Counted from the first letter of the stretch, positions 34,401-46,689 are shown. The stretch is DNA of 64,000 nucleotides from Sarcomyxa edulis (GCA_009761415.1 QUOL01000003.1:1736001-1800000), one strand, 5' to 3'. Notes: generated from the sequence alone by a model not told the origin. Numbers and translations are program-made.

Positions 34401-36994
34401 TCAACAACGGTAGCAGCAACTGGTTCGTCCACAGGGGCTGTTGCTGGCTGGAAAGAACTGGCCTTGAAACGAGACGTGAAAGCGGGGGCGTTGTCTTCTG
34501 CATCATTAGATGATTCCTCTACTTTACGATCTTCAGCGCCAACAGCCAAACCTTCCAATCGCATACGAAGTTCTGAGGTAAAATCGGGCGGGAAGACGAT
34601 CCAATCTTCCCAGATATCCACTACGGAGGTGATTTGCTTTTTGAATGTTTCTGCAGTGATTCGTCCCGGGAAAGAGTGGTAAATGTTCGCCAGATGGTCG
34701 AAAACTATGCCAAGACGAGATTGAAATTCTTGACGAAATTTCCATGCGCTAGGGACGGACGCCGCAGAGTTGTGTAGAATATCGCAGATAAGATGAAGTC
34801 GAGCAACCTTGCGCGGAACAGGTGTGCCATCCACGAGCAGCGATGCCACTATGATTTCCGCGACCTGAAAAGAATGATTACCCGAGTCAGGTACAATCCA
34901 GGCAGTTGCTCCAACGACGTACCTCGGGAGCGGCCTCTGCATGTTCGAGACTGAAAGCCATACATCGAGCAAGCTCGCCACGTTTGCCCGACAGACCACG
35001 AAGCATGGCCTCGAATCTCTTACGAGCAAGCCTACCAAGGACATTTTTGCGAGATCTTTCTCGCTCAGAATCTTCAGCTGAATCGGTAGAATACACCGAG
35101 TTATATCCCTGCTCATAAGATGAGTTGAGTGATCATATGTAACACAAGATTACTTGCCTCGTCGTCGAATTCAGGATCAAGGGGTTTATCGCTCTCGACC
35201 AGTCCTCTGTAATACGCGTGTCTGCGGTGCTAGACAAATTTGGTTATGTGTTGAAGAACGAAACGAGAAGAGATCATCATCGCTTACATCTTTGTAAACA
35301 AGGAATGCATATTTTGGGTTATTCTTTTCTCTTTCTTTTAGCGTTTCTGCATATTTAGCACCGTGTCCTTTGACTTCAGCAGCGACGGCCCGAATGAATG
35401 TATCCGTGACAGCCTCATCCTCCTCATTTAGCCGACGGTCATTTCGTGGACTCCCAGAGCGACGTCGTCGAGGAGACCGACTTCGAGAATCATCGTAGCG
35501 GCGAGATGCTCCGTACGATTTCTGACGTCGGGGTGACCTGGAACGACTCCGACTCCGCGAGACACTACGTGGACGATTGGACGAACGACTATGCTTATCC
35601 CTAGAATCGGGAGGGCGTCGGTCTCGTGACCGACTTCGACTACGACTTCGACTTCTGCTCGTGCTCTGATATTCATGAGACACGGCTGTAGGAAGATGGA
35701 TGTTAGGATGAGGACGCAAAAGCAGGGATCATGAAGCCCACTGACTGTACATAGCTTTAGCAGCAACGGGTACAGCTTTGCTCCAACCAACTCGTAAGAC
35801 AGAGCCTCCCCAGTCAAAGCCATCAAATTCACGCAAAGCAGCCTCGGCGCTTTTGCGTTTCATGAAAGAGACGAATCCACTCAGACCGCTATTTTTCGTT
35901 CTTCTTGTAGCATTTATGTCTGCGCCTGGACCTACTGTTGCATCCGTGCGGGGCCACATGATCTTGACCTGATGTCAATAAGAGAGATAAGTCAATGCAC
36001 CCTTGAATTATTTGGTAGCACTTACTGAGCCAACAGGTCCAACTCGTGCAAAAAAGGTGCCGAGACTTTGTTCAGTAACGTGTGGTGGGAGATTGGCGAC
36101 GAAGACATTGGAGGTCTGACATATCCGATCTGTCAGGAAAAGTAGGATATATATCGTTTATTCACTGACTTCGGGGTCACCACGATCTTTACTGCCACTT
36201 TGACCGTCGTATGCTGCATGAGTCGTGATGAGTTTGATGAAACGGTACAATAGAAGGAAACAAACCAGCTAAAGCGGTGACTGATCTTCCAGGTCCATGA
36301 GCTAAGACCGCTGTGAGCTTTGTATACTTGCTGAAAGATTGTGAAGGCACACACCATGTCGAGAATATCTTTCTTCTCGTTCGGCTTGCTCCCTATATCC
36401 CAAAGCAGTCAGCTCAACAAGAGCGACTCGATGCTTATGTTCCCTACCTTTTTATCTCTTCCAGGAAAGAGTCCATGGCACGTTTGCCTTTGGGTTTTGG
36501 TGCATTTGATGGTGGAGGGGATGCAGGCTTGGTAAATGTTCAAACCAGATCTTGCAAGAAATATAGGTCTTAGATGGACTTACTCTAGGGTCATTCCGCA
36601 GAGGTCTAGAAGATGATTCAGCGACATTCCTAGGTGTATAAGCCGTAGTGGAGTCGGTGGATGCTTTCACGAAATTTGAGCCGCTTTTCTTCTTTCCAGC
36701 ATCCTCGCTTTCGAATGCATCCAGGAATTCAGCATATGCTCTAGCTGCGCTTTCCTCCTCCTCTCGTTTCTTGGCCTCTGCAGCTTCCTTTTCCTTTTCT
36801 CGACGTGACTTGCGCACAGTTCCAGATGTATACTGAGACAGCTTTGCATCGTTCACTGTCTTTTGCTAATTTATAGAGAGCGGTTGGTAAGTGTGAACTG
36901 GAGATTTAAGTAACTCTATCCGTCGCACTGGGAACGAAGATTCTTCCTCGTCATTGTCAAAGAAAGCAGCCAGTTTTGATTTCGTTTTGTCCAT
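34160..36994 (-). CDS. SR140: U2 snRNP-associated protein SR140 (U2SURP-like)
   Basis: A multi-exon gene from the ATG at 36994 (exon 1 36994-36929, exon 2 from 36865) to the stop at 34160-34162, roughly 700 residues. The domain order matches SR140: MDKTKSKLAAFFDNDEEE at the N-terminus; a charged coil (REKEKEAAEAKKREEEE); an RRM (SNVFVANLPPHVTEQSL, IMWPRTDATVG, SGFVSFMKRKSAEAAL); RS-rich stretches; a SURP module (FIRAVAAEVKGHGAKYAETL, NPKYAFL); and a CID domain (GLSGKRGELARCMAFSLEHA, RKVARLHLICDILHNSA). SR140 acts with the U2 snRNP in pre-mRNA splicing in the nucleus. The C-terminus is an unusual acidic DVDGEP repeat. The RS part lies between RRM and SURP rather than at the end, which may be a lineage feature. 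Confidence 0.92.
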
Positions 36995-37296
36995 TATTGC
37001 GCCCCCGAGCTTGATGTGAGGCTTCGATTGTAGACCGAGTGCCAAAGAGATTAGCGAAGAATATACGAAAGCAGATCAGGTTGATAGATGGTGAGCAGGT
37101 AGTAGGGGTAAGTGAATGAGTGAGTGAGCTAAACGTGGGGAATGGTGAGAATTTGCAAGTAGACTCGTTCGGGGTCTCACTCAAGACTTCTCGATGTCGA
37201 CTACCACAAAAATATATGTGCAAAGTGCTAAGTCGATACAGTGATAATCAAACCGAACATCGCATGAACGGCAATGCATACTAATACACTATATAC
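36995..37296. other. Short intergenic region, SR140 promoter
   Basis: 302 bp between the SR140 start and the PP5 stop, both on the minus strand. Contains a GAGTGAGTGAG-type repeat near 37110-37130. Nothing else seen. Confidence 0.5.
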
Positions 37297-39948
37297 TCAC
37301 ATCATCATACTTCCCAAGCCCCCACTTACATAGGCCATGGGTTTCATCGGTGGATGCGGCGTCGCCTCGAACTGGGTATACTCTTGCGTTCCAGCCGAGT
37401 CGATTCGAATCTAGATACGATGTGAGCGTCCTATAATCACAAGCATCGAGATACCGATACTCACGAAGGCGCCTTTGTTTCCCGCTTGGTCCACTGGATG
37501 TAAAGGTCAAGTACCGATAAGTGAGAAAAACGACAAGATGCTTACCATAGTTGGGGGCAGAGAAGACCTGTGCATAGAGGGTAAATTCGTGTGAGGATAA
37601 CAGCGATATAGATATATAACTCACAGTTGTACACAAACCGCCGTGTTCTACTTCATAGCCGTCTACAGAGAGTGTAAGCCTAAAGCAACAGCGACGACAT
37701 GAGGTCTTACCCTGTCGAACTTCGTGACTCCGGATGATCCCAGTGATACCATTGAGAGTACACCATTTACGCGTAACATCAGGGCCAAAGGCGATGCCTA
37801 CACCCTATAATTTGAATCATCCAGGAGTCGGTTAATAGTTTGGGTAGCCATAGTCGAGACAACTCACCCTTTTGCTTGGACCGCGACCAGGCATTTCTTG
37901 TGGATCAGTCCAGAGCAGCTGTAGCGATGTCAATAATCTGGCTGCTAGCCAAGTATAATCTTATATGATTCTTACCTCGCCTAGAGAGAAGAGTCGGTCA
38001 GTATCAAGCTTTTCAGAGGAAAGGCATTAACATACACATCAAGCCCTCTTGACCGGGCTGTCTTCCGACACGATCTATTTTGCGAATATCCTCGAGTGTG
38101 ACATTGTCTTTGCTGAACAATCCTCCGTGAACCACAAAGAAACGCTTCAAACCCTTCTCAGAGAGAATAGGTTGCAGAGGTTTTGTTCCCGCTAATGGGG
38201 GTTGTGTAGCACTTATCAGGGTGGCCAGAGGCACTGCATCCAGATGAGAGTTGGTGACTAGAAAGCGATACGACGAGACAAGGACTTACATGTCGTGAAA
38301 ACGTGGGCAAACAACTGTAAGGCAGTCTAGTAAGCTATGGGAAACTCAAGTGTACTTGCAAGCGAACGGACCTTGTACGATTGTTCACCGTGTTTATGCT
38401 TTGCTTCACCCTCAAATCCGTACGTTCTGTTCATATCCTTCGCTTCGTGGTTTCCACGATTGATAAACATGTATTTTGGGTATAACCCTGTACAAAAACA
38501 CGAGCTCCAGTCAGTTTTTCTGTGGTTATCGAGCGTACAGACACGACTGTTCCTACATTTGTATGCAAATGCTGTGAGGATAACTTCGATAGACCAGGAA
38601 CCACGATCAACAAGATCTCCATTCATAAGCAAGTAATGGTTTGGGCCCGGTTCCCCGGTCAAAGAATATAGATGCATCATATCCCAGTATTGTCCTATGC
38701 GCCCCCAAGAGAACAGATGATAAGCAGCCATTCGCGCAGAGTAATGCGAGTCTACTCACCATGAACATCCCCGATGACATCGCATGTAACACCGTTTTCT
38801 AGATCGACAGAAACCAAGCTCTCCTCCTTGGCGAAATGCTCGTGTGCACCCAATATAATTTCCCACACATATCTCTTCGGTAGAGCCTTCCCTTCTTTGA
38901 ACCACTGTATCATGCCATGGATGAATTCGTGTGTGATCCCAAATTTGCCACCTGGGAGCGTTTCTAGCTTGGGTCCAGCATAGGTACGGTCAACATCGCA
39001 ACCGCCTTGATGAAGAGCAAGACAAAGTCAATCCAGCGATAGGAAGATAGTGGAAGAGAGACAGTAGGACTCACCTTCCGCAATGATCTCATTACACCTT
39101 TCAACCGGACTCTTTTCACCTTCTACTTCAATGGCCTAAGAACGCGAAAATTTAACATCTGCCTCCTTCTCTCCCTCCATATTGGAACAACTCACCTTCT
39201 CAAACTCGATCTTGCGAATTAGCTTCTGAGTTAACGCTAGTTGCGACCGAACCGTTTCATTTTTAGGCTCGATTACCAGGACTTTGCGGAAATCGGCAAT
39301 AGCAGATTGTGGTTTCAGGATCTGCATATAACATGTCGCACGTCTTTTTTCGAGACTAGTCTCAGCATGCTGTCCGAGATCGAAGGAAAGACTTCCAAGA
39401 CTGACCGATAATACGCTTTGGCATACTTGGGATCCAATTGGATAGCATGACCTGAAGTACGTCGATCCAATCAATCTAGGGTACTTTGTCGAACAAGATG
39501 TTGGTTTTGTACTCACTAGCATCCGTTAACGCATATCCATATTCCTCCAATTTCATCCTTGCATAGGCACGATTACACCAAAGTGTCGCATCGCCGGGGT
39601 TTTTTAGAATTGCTTCTGAGTATAGTTGTGCAGCACCAGGAAAGTCGTGGCCTTCATCGCATGGAAGTAAGAAATGAATGAAGTCGTGAATGAGGAGGTG
39701 GAAATGAAACAAATCGCAAATGTTAGTCGTAAAGTCCGCACAAGACTAGATGTTAAAGAGTAATAATGCATACCAGTGAACGCTTTATTGGCCTGAGCTT
39801 TGAGCCGCGCTGCTTCTAGCTTATCTTCATCTGACACGATAGTATCTCGAAGCGTGAGGGATTCGAGTTGAGGAGATGGAACAGACGAAGGCGGGGTGGA
39901 TGCGGAGGAGACAGGGGACGCGGGGACGGAGGACGACGCTTCGCTCAT
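37297..39948 (-). CDS. PPT1: Serine/threonine protein phosphatase 5 with TPR domain
   Basis: A multi-exon gene from the ATG at 39948 to the stop at 37297-37299, about 600 residues. After a Ser/Pro-rich leader, three TPR units are visible ([55 protein letters not shown]). The PP5 linker follows, then the PPP catalytic core with metal- and phosphate-binding motifs GDVHGQ (intron-split), [36 protein letters not shown] and SHEV. It ends in the autoinhibitory helix region, [15 protein letters not shown]5/Ppt1 binds Hsp90 through its TPRs and dephosphorylates Hsp90, co-chaperones and signalling proteins. Introns are numerous and short. A GTAAGT inside the last codons is read through, since that keeps the family ending. 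Confidence 0.95.
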
Positions 39949-40409
39949 CTTTCAAACGTCTAGTGGTCAGTATGTCAGTAAGAAGTCGATTCGAGCTCGT
40001 TGAGAGGAAACGGTTCTTGGAAGTCGATGCAAAGAATATTTTTGATTGTAATAATAGACGGGGTACTACTAGTCCGCGTGGTTCTTCTCACGCAAAGGCA
40101 TTCAAGAAATGTTATATCAATTTATTATCCAAACCACCACCCCAACAAAATCCATTAAAGATGAGTTGGTGACACCTATATGGAGTCAGGCAGGGTGGGA
40201 AGTGGAACAAGAGCATACGATATGGGTATATATAATAACATATCGCCTTCCGCAGGCGCCAGGCAGCGGGGGAAAGCTTTCGGTAGTGCGGATGGTGGAT
40301 GATGACGAGGAGATCAAGCATTCAGCGATGGTGAGTGGTAAGGGGTATGAAGAAGATGAGCGAGGTCGGGGAACGGGTGTTTATTTCATCAATTCGTGCA
40401 GAATTGAAT
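39949..40409. other. Intergenic region upstream of PP5
   Basis: 461 bp holding the PP5 promoter and the 3' UTR of the GH23-like gene. No coding signal seen. Confidence 0.45.
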
Positions 40410-41763
40410 CTAACAGACGTTGAGATTGAAGTACTTTCCGAGAAGGGGACTGGCTGTGTATGCGTCGATGTTCTGGCACCATCCATTGAGGAATTGATGC
40501 AAGCTGAACGGATAGGTATGTTAATATTCAAAGCAATCTCATGTCAAATCGAACTCACTAGTCAAGGTTCTGCTGGCAGCGGCAGCAGCTAGTGGAAGCA
40601 GCAGCGGTGGCCTCTCCCTATATGTAATGGGTGAGTGGTTGTCCGTGGACCGAGACGAAAGAGAATAACGTACGTAAGTCATCTTGGTGAACCAACCGTT
40701 GTACTGGCCAATGCTCTTAAGCAAGTCACCGTTGTTACCGCTCAATGTATCCGAGAAGAACTTGGCACCAGTTTTGATGTTGTAGTCCTGGGTGTTATAC
40801 GACTATCAGGTAAGAACGAAGGAAAAGTCAACAACAAATCTTACGGGATCCTTGCAGTTTCCTCCGGGAGCAGCGCCACACTTGTCTTTGGTCAGCTGCA
40901 TGAGCCCTTGTTCACCGGCTCCACCAACAGTGTTGGGGTTGCAGGAACTCTCCTGCATCGCGAAAGAAGCGAGCATGATGGGTGGGACTGCGAGTAACAG
41001 ATTGTAAACATGCTATGACAACGTATACGGAGAAGGATCAACGCTTACTGCCAAACTCCGAGCCGTACTGCTCGAACAGAGAAATATAGGACGAGCATGC
41101 CTTGAAAGGACTGCTACTAGACTGTACAGCAGTGGACAGATCTTGCGTGATAATGTCCGACACTGTCACGTAGGGAGGTGTCCACCCTCCGTCATTGATA
41201 CCACAGTTCAACCAGTCGATGTTTCCGTTGGGTCCAGCAGTTGCTGAGACCTCCTCTACAGACAAGGAATCAGCGGGTATACGTAAGAAGGAGGCGGCTG
41301 ACTTACTGACGGCGCCAATGGCACCACAAGACGATACGACGTTGAGAAGGCCAGCAGATGAAACTACTGCTTCATTTGTAGGTGCCTTAGTAGCAGCTGC
41401 CTTGGCAGAGGAAGTGGTAGGCTCAGGCGCAGGGGCTTGGGTAGTTGTCTTGGCCTTTTTGGTGGAGGTCGAAGTCTTGACAGAGGTCGTAGCCTCGGCG
41501 GTGCTCGATTCGCTGGTCAGACTGGACTATAATCGAATGAACACTTTATAGTTATCCTTCGGAATTGTCAGCAGACAACTCACGACGGTAGTGTTCGAGG
41601 TGGAACGGTTCTTGCATCGCTTTGTGAGTGATCTGGGAGCTGCTACATGTTCCCGACGCGCAAGACGAGCATGGCGAGCAGAGAGAGACGCATCGTGCGC
41701 GTTGCTAGCATTTACTACCAGCGCAGATGCGATAGCAGCTACGAAAGCGACGGAGAGCTTCAT
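40410..41763 (-). CDS. Secreted lytic transglycosylase-like protein (GH23/SLT)
   Basis: A multi-exon gene from the ATG at 41763 to the stop at 40410-40412, about 340 residues. It starts with a clear signal peptide (MKLSVAFVAAIASALVVNAS), then a dibasic pro-region (RHARLARRE) and a Ser/Thr/Lys-rich linker (TSVKTSTSTKKAKTTTQAPA). The catalytic domain resembles soluble lytic transglycosylases: FAMQESSCNPNTVGGAG with the likely catalytic Glu, GEQGLMQLTKDKCG, DPDYNIKTGAKFF and IGQYNGW. The last two exons give NLDYLHQFLNGWCQN, then a final cysteine. Cysteines suggest disulfides, in line with secretion. Family enzymes cut the glycan chain of bacterial peptidoglycan, so a role in defence against, or feeding on, bacteria is likely (inference). 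Confidence 0.9.
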
Positions 41764-43488
41764 TGGAAAGGAAGGAATGACTGGGGGTGAGTTGGGGTGA
41801 GGTGGAAGTAGGAACGAAGAGACGAATAATTGATGAGAGGTCCCAGCGAAACGAACTGCAACACACACACGGTGGTTCTTAGCCGTAACTCCAAATCGGG
41901 ACACATCATTATCGCGGAACTTCTTTGCTTCCATTGCCAATTTTTCTAGTCAGCCTCTTCCCTCAACACCTTACAACACCAAAAATCAACATCAGAAGAA
42001 CTCTCGTTCGGGCGTGCTATCTTGTCTATCTCTGCGCTCGTTCAATGCCTTGAGGTCGTTGTACACTTGCAATTTGACCTGCCACCGCACGCCAAGTGTA
42101 GCGATTACTTAGAAGCATGGTCATCAACGCGTAGTGGAGCCGGTAGGTATGTAAAAGCTTATAAAATTCAAACATGCCCGCATGATATGTACTTGCTTCC
42201 GGACGGGACGTGGCCGGATACCTGGGGTGCGCTGGAGCTCAGTAACAGGCAACGTCTCTGACTTGACTAGGACTGCTTGCGACGCGCATGGACTATATAG
42301 ACACGCTCAGCCATGTGTGTAGAAAGAGGTGCTGAACGCATGAGTATTGTGGTGACTTCCATATATTGGATCGTATTTCTGGGCGTACATTGGACAGCAA
42401 GTCGCGTTAGTCCTTCGTCATCCCGACCAGCATGGGCTTAGATGAGACTCCTGATACTTCAGGCGGAGAAGCATCAAAAGGACAACAGCTAAGTCTGTAT
42501 TTTCTGAAGCAAGCTGAACCTATGACCGCCGGTTTTTTCCAAGTTTATCTTGGTGGCAGACTACTCCAATGTAGCTCCATGACATGTTCATTGGGCAGAA
42601 ATACGGCAAGAATCAGGAGACCGTGCAGGGAACACGATTGCCGAAAACAAGTTCGACCTGGTGAAGAATCGAGCAACGAAGAGCAGTAGGTTCCATGCAC
42701 GATGTTGTGGGCGTCGACGACAAAGTCGAGTGATCGGCGGAGCCGCGTCGGGCTATTTTCCGATCCTCAGGCCTCAGGGTCATACCGTCGGTCCTCGACG
42801 CGTCCGCGTCTAACAGTCTCTGAGTTCTCGCCTGTCCCCCCGAAACGAGCTCAAGAGTGCGTGGTTCTGCCAAAAGTAACTGGGCTGACTACAGACGATA
42901 GGCTCTCGTTTGAGATGGATACTACTTCATATTCAACCTCTCTGGAGCGAGTGCTAATCCTGCAATTGAATACCACCCGTGTATTCTTGGTCTCGGCACT
43001 AGTAGTATTAGGAAGATGGAGAAGACATCGACAATGTGTTTCACATTTCATAGTCGTTGTGAATACCTCGTATAGTTTTCTATCACATTACAGAAGAGTC
43101 AACAACAAGATACGCTTCTGCTGGCTGGGTCACAATTATCTTTCACCTAAGGCCTAAGCCTAATTACAGGCATACCGATATAACCTCAAGGATAATATGC
43201 CACGAAGAACGAATGAACGAATAGAGATCCGAGCAGACTGAGAAATATAAGCCCGAACGAGCTAATACCAGTACATGCAAGATATATATCGCTACTGATA
43301 CTAATAGACAAGAGACTGAGACTTGGAGTATCGGAGTATCGGACAAGGTACTGAGCCACCGGAGGAATATCAAGTACTTCCTCTAGATCTAGACAGTGAG
43401 GTACTATATTCTGATGTACGTCCGAAGCCTATCATACAAAAAACATATCTCGAATGTAGAATGTAGGATGTAAGACGAAGGACGCAGC

Positions 43489-43609
43489 GGATCCACCCCC
43501 CTCGATATCACTCATGAGATCCACGACCCACTACCCACGAAGATATCGTGGATACATAGCTAGCTACGTCGATATCGTGGATGGCAGATTGATGCAGAGA
43601 GGGGTGGAT
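43489..43609. repeat. Imperfect inverted-repeat element
   Basis: The arms GGATCCACCCCCCTC (43489-43503) and GAGAGGGGTGGATC (43596-43609) face each other across about 92 bp. Inside are two direct copies of GATATCGTGGAT (43542 and 43570) on either side of a TAGCTAGCTA palindrome. It could be a tiny non-autonomous element remnant or a foldback regulatory structure. Confidence 0.6.
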
Positions 43610-43739
43610 CTAAGCAGAAGTCCGGGTCTATCATGCCAGTACTAGTGATGATTCTGGCCCACTGGCACGGCCGTGAGCTGGTGACGATGTCATCGGTATA
43701 GGTGAGAATGGAATTGGACTCGCCAGCTTCCAGCTTCCA

Positions 43740-43763
43740 GGTCGCGGTCGCGGTCGCGGTCGT
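43740..43763 (+). repeat. GGTCGC hexamer tandem repeat
   Basis: Four tandem copies of GGTCGC, preceded by a doubled CAGCTTC/CAG motif. Simple-sequence repeat. Confidence 0.75.
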
Positions 43764-44335
43764 TCTTCAGTGAAATGAATGAAGGCGCATTAACGACTCG
43801 AACTTACTTGAACCAAACTTCTAGTGAAACACGCATATGCATGATAGTGATGGTGATGGGAGACATCCTGAGTGGCAAGTTCACGATGGATCATCAATCA
43901 TCACGGGCGTGACTCTGTCGAATATTCAGAGAACGAGACGTGCGCGTGAATATCCATTTCCAGAGAACACCAACCGACCCAAGTATACTTGTACATCCGC
44001 CGAACCTATTCCTGATTCCTGAATCCTGCACCTTGAATCCTGACGAAGCAAAGAGTCAGAAGGGCGGGATTCTAGCTGCTGGAGTAAGTCGGAACGGGAA
44101 GTGGGGTCGGATTACTTACTAGTCTAGAGAGTAGTACGGACCATTGCATGTCCAATAATAAGAATGAGTGATCCATGGGGATGATGACTCCCCCCTCCCA
44201 AAATTACAAAGTCAACGGCTGCTATTGGACACTCACTGAAGGAGGTATGTAGTTCGGGCGCGCTGTGAGTGATCTTTATGGATCTATATAATCGGTATCA
44301 GTCACGGTGCAAGAGCGCGAGGGACAAGGAGGGAC

Positions 44336-44488
44336 AGTGTCATTGTGAGTGGCGTGATCGTGATCGTTGATCGTGATGACTGCATTGTAAGACTCCAGAG
44401 TGAGTGAAGGTAGGTAGTATGGAAATATCACTGGAAGAGGAATCTAGTGTCATTGTGAGTGGCGTGATCGTGATCGTTGATCGTGATG
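44336..44488 (+). repeat. Direct duplication of a 43-bp block
   Basis: 44336-44378 and 44446-44488 are identical over 43 bp, 110 bp apart. The following flank (TTGTAAGACTC...CCAGAGTGAG) is partly duplicated too, so a unit of about 75-110 bp was duplicated locally. Each copy contains GATCGTGATCGTTGATCGTGAT, itself internally repetitive. Confidence 0.85.
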
Positions 44489-45162
44489 TACATCCAATTG
44501 CAAGTTGTAAGACTCTGAGACTCCAGAGTGAGAGTGGTGAGAGTGAGAGGAAAGGGAAGGGAAGGGAAGACAAAGCGACAAAAGGCCGGTGTGACATGAC
44601 ATGGATCCAGTCAGAACACGAGACTCAGACGTGCCTTTCTTTGTTCCTCCAAGTGCCTTTTGCTTGTTGACAATCACAATCACAATCAGTACTCAGTGTC
44701 AAGCATCTGAACCGACCGACCACTTCGGACCTCGGATCCATCAAGCGCGGGATTCCCCCACTCGTACTGGTGAGGGTGAGTCAGTTCGGATGTAACGCTA
44801 ACGCTGACGGTTCACATTGTAAGGTAAGATAGTGATCGTATCATTATCATGGGAGTACTCACCGAATGGGGCGTTACTGGATTGAGCGCTGGTTGGGCGT
44901 GGGCGTGGAAATTCGCGATATGAATCATTTATAGTGGGTACTGAAACATGAACATGGACGGTGGATGAGTACTGAGTCGGGATGTACTTGGACCCGACGC
45001 GAACCCGACCCGAATTCGAGATGGAAGGAGGTAGGTACTAGTAGGCGCATCAGAGCAGAGGAGTAGAGCAGAGGAGGTAGCGATCGAGGGAATCGTAATG
45101 GAGGAGAGTCCCAGTCTGGCAGTACTGGTAAGTAACGCATCCGAGTCGGGATTCTCAATTCT

Positions 45163-45220
45163 CGCCATCGAAGCTTGTAGGATCAAGGATATCGCCATTC
45201 AAGCTTGTAGGATCAATTAT
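45163..45220 (+). repeat. Tandem repeat of about 30 bp
   Basis: Two adjacent units share CGCCAT..AAGCTTGTAGGATCAA with a few differences. Short local duplication. Confidence 0.8.
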
Positions 45221-45363
45221 GGAGGCGTCCGCGTCATCCATCGGATCAAGCCTGTCCTGTCCTGTCTAGGGGAAGGGGGACATCGTGGAAAGAGCGGGTT
45301 CCGAGTCACCTGTTGAGTGTTGACGGTATGGTAATGGTAGAAACTGAGGCCGGGGGGTCTTTG

Positions 45364-45375
45364 CACGTGCACGTG
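45364..45375. promoter_or_regulatory. Tandem CACGTG E-boxes
   Basis: Two back-to-back CACGTG hexamers flanked by TTG and CAC, 1.3 kb before the Pho80-type cyclin. CACGTG is the core site of bHLH factors such as Pho4 and Cbf1 in yeasts. Whether it acts on the cyclin gene is inference. Confidence 0.4.
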
Positions 45376-46405
45376 CACAGGTCGCATGGGCATTGGCATT
45401 GGCAAGCATGTATCATAAGTGAGCGGGACCGATATCGTGCATCAGGCTATTGTCCGACTGATCGAGATGGCGTGTACGATGTACGATGTACGGTATCCGA
45501 TATACAGGGGTTGTTGTAATACGCATATGCAGATGGATATGGAGGACACTGGATTATGGTGATAGACTAGGAATTGCGCTAGGAGTCAATTCGTCACTAG
45601 AACTAGATGCTGATGAGAGCACTGGCAGTGATTGAAGATCTATCAGTCAGCTGCTGCGAGGTCGTCAGGTGAATAATGAATAATAATGGGTGCTGAGTAC
45701 TGCGAGAACATAGCCTGGTCGTGTCGCTAGTCGGAGCAAAGAAACGCGTACACTGGCATAGTCCGGAGGCAGAGAGAGCAGTGGGAAAGAGAAGGTGCCA
45801 TAAGCAACGGCCATGCCGCCAACGCGTGGCCCGTGACTGCGCAGCTTTCGCCAAGGTGGCTATTGGAGGAGTGGAATGACGAGGCTATGCAGTGCAATAA
45901 GCGGGTGTTAGCAATGTAACTGCGAGTGTCAGTGCTCGAAGGGAGGCGAGAGGACTCGGAGCTAGAGAGACGGAGACGGATATGGAATGAGGCGGCATAG
46001 TGGCAAGGATGTACAGTTGATCCGAGCAGTGGCCACCCTACCCTATAGCATGCATGCAGTATCCTCCTATGCCTGCACTCGGACTAGCGTCGGACTGGAG
46101 TATTCCACTGCGCCGATTGTGCCGAGTGGGAGTGAGTCAAAAGTGAGTCAGGGTTACGGGGTCTTTGTTTGTTAGTGTTATTTATGGATGGTGTCTGCCT
46201 GACTCGTTCACCGCCTCACAGACAAAACCAACAAAACAGGTCCACCATATCAGCCAGCTCTTCCCTCACAATCTCACTCTTCCAAGTACATCCCCTGCTC
46301 AGCTTACTCTCGATTTCAGTCTTTCAGTCTCTGAAACGACCTGAAATCCGCGGATCGACCAGGTAGTTCACCTTGGTCCCTCCGCCCTTGACCTAACCAG
46401 TCAAA

Positions 46406-46558
46406 ATGTCCGCCATTTGGCATCAACCAGAATCGTTGAAACCACTCAAATTATCATCCAAATCCGCATCCTCGTCCAGTACCACCGTCCCATCTAAATA
46501 CTTTACAATTACCACCACCAACATGCCAACCACCCCGATGCGCCGTATCTTCGTCTGA
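46406..46558 (+). other. 50-codon upstream open frame, or alternative cyclin N-terminus
   Basis: An ATG in good context (TCAAAATGTCC) opens a 50-codon frame starting MSAIWHQPESLKPLK and ending at TGA. It lies 131 bp upstream of the cyclin start codon. It may be a uORF that limits cyclin translation. Alternatively, since a short HP-SL-P motif near the N-terminus occurs in some basidiomycete cyclins as I recall them, it could be the true first exon spliced into the cyclin frame. Confidence 0.45.
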
Positions 46559-46689
46559 ATTATATTACTGTCTACCATAATCCCCACTCACTCGTCTCGT
46601 CTCGTCTTGTCTTGCACGTCCCGGCCCAAACACATTTTTGAAGAATCCAATCCCACCGCTCAATCCATTTTTTAACTATCTCAATACAT

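Larger units (their letters stand above)
41764..46689. other. About 4.9 kb repeat-rich region without a supported gene
   Basis: No open frame here has recognisable motifs or coherent splice sites. The region holds many short repeats: a 120-bp inverted-repeat element (43489-43609), GGTCGC tandem repeats (43740-43763), a duplicated 43-bp block (44336 and 44446), a 30-bp tandem repeat (45163-45220) and tandem CACGTG boxes (45364-45375). The last 500 bp are pyrimidine-rich and contain a 50-codon upstream open frame. Much of it is likely the regulatory region and 5' leader of the cyclin gene. Confidence 0.5.

Noticed and set aside
42432..43157. Plus-strand open frames of 85 and 151 codons
   Set aside because: Composition is not protein-like and I recognise no domain; they fall in the repeat-rich desert.
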